DNA of 7,094 nt from Clostridia bacterium (GTDB lineage Bacteria > Bacillota > Clostridia > Oscillospirales > CAG-272): positions 1 to 7,094 of the forward strand of contig JAFTMP010000105.1 in the NCBI GenBank assembly GCA_017452335.1, in the 5' to 3' direction. A program made the translations under genes and the position numbers. Positions 5,221 through 7,094 of the stretch are shown here, one piece after another (positions within the stretch are counted from its first letter, which is position 1; every line of letters begins with the position of its first letter). Below the pieces are notes generated by a model. That model saw only the letters and a program-made list of their open reading frames with translations, did no database searches and was not told where the DNA came from.

Positions 5221-7094
5221 ATGAAAAAATATTCAGTTGCAACGGCAGTTTTGGCACTTCTTTTAACCCTGTGTCTTGCCGGATGCACCGGTCAAAATAA
5301 AACCACGGCAGAGCAGGCGGAAGACCCGTCTGCCGCACCCGGCACTTCAACCTCCAAAGAGGTGCCCTCAAGCGATCCGCAGGAATCTGATCCACCCCTG
5401 CCCTCCCACGCTGAATCAACCACCCCCTCTAAAGACACCCCCGAGCCAAATGTTCCGGTTTCCCAAATTCAGCTTGACTCCGATAAAAAAACGCTGAACA
5501 AGGGAGAGTCTTTCACTTTGCAGGCAACCATCCTTCCCGAGGATGCCACCGACAAAGCACTGACCTATACCTCCTCTGATGCCGCTGTAGCAAGTGTGGA
5601 TCAGAACGGAAAGGTCACGGCACAAAAGGCGGGTACTGCCACCATCACTGTAAAAGCGTCCTCGGGCGTTTCTGCCGCTTGCACCGTTACGGTTTTGGAG
5701 CAATCTGGGGATCCGCTGGATAGCCTTGACCTCTCAGGCGCAACCGAAATTTCGGATTTTGACGGATACGGCACCATCCTGCGCGTAAAGAGCACGGGAG
5801 AGGTGATGTTCTCCCCCAACTTGATCGAACTGCAAAAGCTGGTTGCAGCCGGCGCTTCTTATGACGATTTCACGGCACTGATGCGCTTCACCTGCCTTGC
5901 AGGCGGAGAATTTGACACCGAATACACCTTTCCTACCATTGAGATCGACCCCAAAAAAGGAAAATCCGCTTGGGTGGACTTCTTCCTCATGGGCGAGGAT
6001 CTTGACTGCGGGTTCTGCCCCACAGCAGGCGAACACTACAATATTGAAGTAGCGATCTTAAAAAAGAACAGCGGCAAATGCGTCATTTACGGCGTTTACG
6101 AAAGCATTTATGCCGATGAGGTTTTAAAAAGCAGTGACTACTACGATCCCACCCCTTCCGGTGCCACCAAGCGGGAGGAGGGACAGTATTACATCATTTA
6201 CAGCGCCTCGGAGGGCGGAAGCATCCTTGGGCAGGCGCGCCAGCTTCTTGACAAGGACGCCACCGGCTCCTCGGTCAGTGCCGTGGCGCAAAGCGGCTAC
6301 GTGTTCCTCATGTGGAGCGACGGGAGCAAGGAAGCCACCCGAAGCGATGACAACCCCGGAGAAGACACCCGCCTTACCGCATACTTTGTCAAAAAGCAAA
6401 GTGAAACAAAGGGCGTTGCTTCCATGTACCTCTTTACCGACAGCGGTGAGCCTGTAACCTCTAAGAACTACGAAAGCGGTTATCTGCTCATTTCGGGTGC
6501 CGCCAATCCCAACGATGATATCTCCGCCACCCTGCAAATCAAGGGGCGGGGCAACTCCTCTTGGAATGGATACGCTTCCCAATCCTCCTACGACAGCAAA
6601 AACTCCTACCGCATCAAGCTTGACGAAAAAGAAAAGCTTTTGGGCATCGGAGACAGCAAAAACAAGGACTGGGTGCTCAATTCCAACAAGTTTGACTTAT
6701 CAGGACTTCGAAACTTCTTAGTTTGGGAGCTTGCCGACCGTATGGGCTCTCTTCCCTATGTGCCCGATTGCACCTGGGTATCGCTGTACATCAACGGCGA
6801 ATACCGCGGCATGTACATGGTTTGCGAGCATGTGGAAGCGGCAAAGGACCGCGTGGAGATCGACGACACCATCAATTCCACCGACAAGGGATACCTCATT
6901 GAGGTAGACTTCAGAGGAAATGGCGAAGAGGATCCCTATTTCTACATTTCCGGATACGGCAACAGCTCCAACGGCAACGATCGGGAGTTCGTCATCAAGA
7001 GCGAATGCACCGAAGCCGACATCGCCTTTATCAAGGACTATATGCAAAAGTGCCATGATGCCATGGTCAGCGGCAACAAAGCCGCCATTGAAAA
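5221..7094 (+). CDS. CotH-kinase-domain lipoprotein with Big_2 and InlB-type repeat domains, 3'-truncated
   Basis: I translated this frame from 5221 to the right edge; it stays open for 624 codons and has no stop in the window. MKKYSVATAV...LCLAGC is a lipoprotein signal with lipobox LAGC, so C22 would be lipidated. Residues 23-80 are a Ser/Pro/Thr-rich linker. Residues 81-158 are a Big_2 immunoglobulin-like domain (LDSDKKTLNKGESFTL, YTSSDAAVASVD, NGKVTAQKAGTATITV). Residues about 165-310 are a domain I do not recognise. Residues about 320-395 resemble the divergent InlB B-repeat (VSAVAQSGYVFLMWSDG ... TAYF). From about 435 onward is the CotH domain: LQIKGRGNSSW (438-448), SYRIKLDEKEKLLGIG (462-477), KDWVLNSNKFDLSGLRNFL (482-500) and VSLYINGEYRGMYMVCEHVE (520-539). 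CotH was first described as an atypical kinase that phosphorylates spore coat proteins in Bacillus. Here the lipid anchor and adhesion-type repeats suggest a cell-surface protein; its substrate is unknown. Confidence 0.92.
   Translation, partial: MKKYSVATAVLALLLTLCLAGCTGQNKTTAEQAEDPSAAPGTSTSKEVPSSDPQESDPPLPSHAESTTPSKDTPEPNVPVSQIQLDSDKKTLNKGESFTLQATILPEDATDKALTYTSSDAAVASVDQNGKVTAQKAGTATITVKASSGVSAACTVTVLEQSGDPLDSLDLSGATEISDFDGYGTILRVKSTGEVMFSPNLIELQKLVAAGASYDDFTALMRFTCLAGGEFDTEYTFPTIEIDPKKGKSAWVDFFLMGEDLDCGFCPTAGEHYNIEVAILKKNSGKCVIYGVYESIYADEVLKSSDYYDPTPSGATKREEGQYYIIYSASEGGSILGQARQLLDKDATGSSVSAVAQSGYVFLMWSDGSKEATRSDDNPGEDTRLTAYFVKKQSETKGVASMYLFTDSGEPVTSKNYESGYLLISGAANPNDDISATLQIKGRGNSSWNGYASQSSYDSKNSYRIKLDEKEKLLGIGDSKNKDWVLNSNKFDLSGLRNFLVWELADRMGSLPYVPDCTWVSLYINGEYRGMYMVCEHVEAAKDRVEIDDTINSTDKGYLIEVDFRGNGEEDPYFYISGYGNSSNGNDREFVIKSECTEADIAFIKDYMQKCHDAMVSGNKAAIE

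Noticed and set aside
6124..6582. Minus-strand ORF of 152 codons, and plus ORFs at 6134-6457 and 6497-6721
   Set aside because: They are alternate frames of the CotH lipoprotein, which stays open across the whole region with recognisable domains.
6718..7056. Minus-strand ORF of 112 codons
   Set aside because: It is antisense to the conserved core of the CotH domain; no independent evidence of coding.

Overview
The window looks like a chromosomal piece of a spore-forming, gut-type Clostridia (Firmicutes). This is inferred from strong Shine-Dalgarno sequences, sigma-A-like promoters, AT-rich gaps between coding sequence of moderate GC, a PdaA-type spore-cortex deacetylase, and large secreted proteins of kinds common in gut Firmicutes (an M60-like metallopeptidase and a CotH lipoprotein with Big_2 and InlB-type repeats). 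I cannot fix genus or species. I see no rRNA, tRNA, CRISPR array, transposase or phage gene.

Layout from left to right. (1) At 2-1381 (+) is the 3' part of a secreted, probably M60-like zinc metallopeptidase; its true start lies outside the window. A strong hairpin terminator follows. (2) At 1516-2229 (+) is a SanA/YdcF-family (DUF218) single-pass membrane protein with its own promoter. Its 3' untranslated region holds a cluster of three predicted hairpins and then a perfect 18-bp stem terminator, which also separates it from the converging genes on the right. (3) On the minus strand, pdaA (3893-3114) and a second NodB-type polysaccharide deacetylase (3117-2425) overlap by ATGA and form a two-gene operon. 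(4) Also on the minus strand, 4882-4082 encodes a five-helix, cysteine-rich membrane protein of unknown function, with its own promoter, structured leader and terminator. (5) A 338-bp divergent gap leads to 5221-7094 (+), a large CotH-kinase lipoprotein that runs off the right edge.

The common theme is the cell envelope: peptidoglycan de-N-acetylation (two deacetylases, one probably for spore-cortex muramic delta-lactam), an envelope-integrity type SanA protein, two big surface or secreted proteins with Ser/Pro/Thr-rich linkers, and a membrane protein with possible metal-binding cysteine clusters. Apart from the deacetylase pair, each gene seems to be its own transcription unit. I find no clear evidence of a new multi-gene system. 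The least explained items are the cysteine-rich membrane protein with its leader, the three-hairpin element, the unidentified domain in the CotH lipoprotein, and the odd start region of pdaA.
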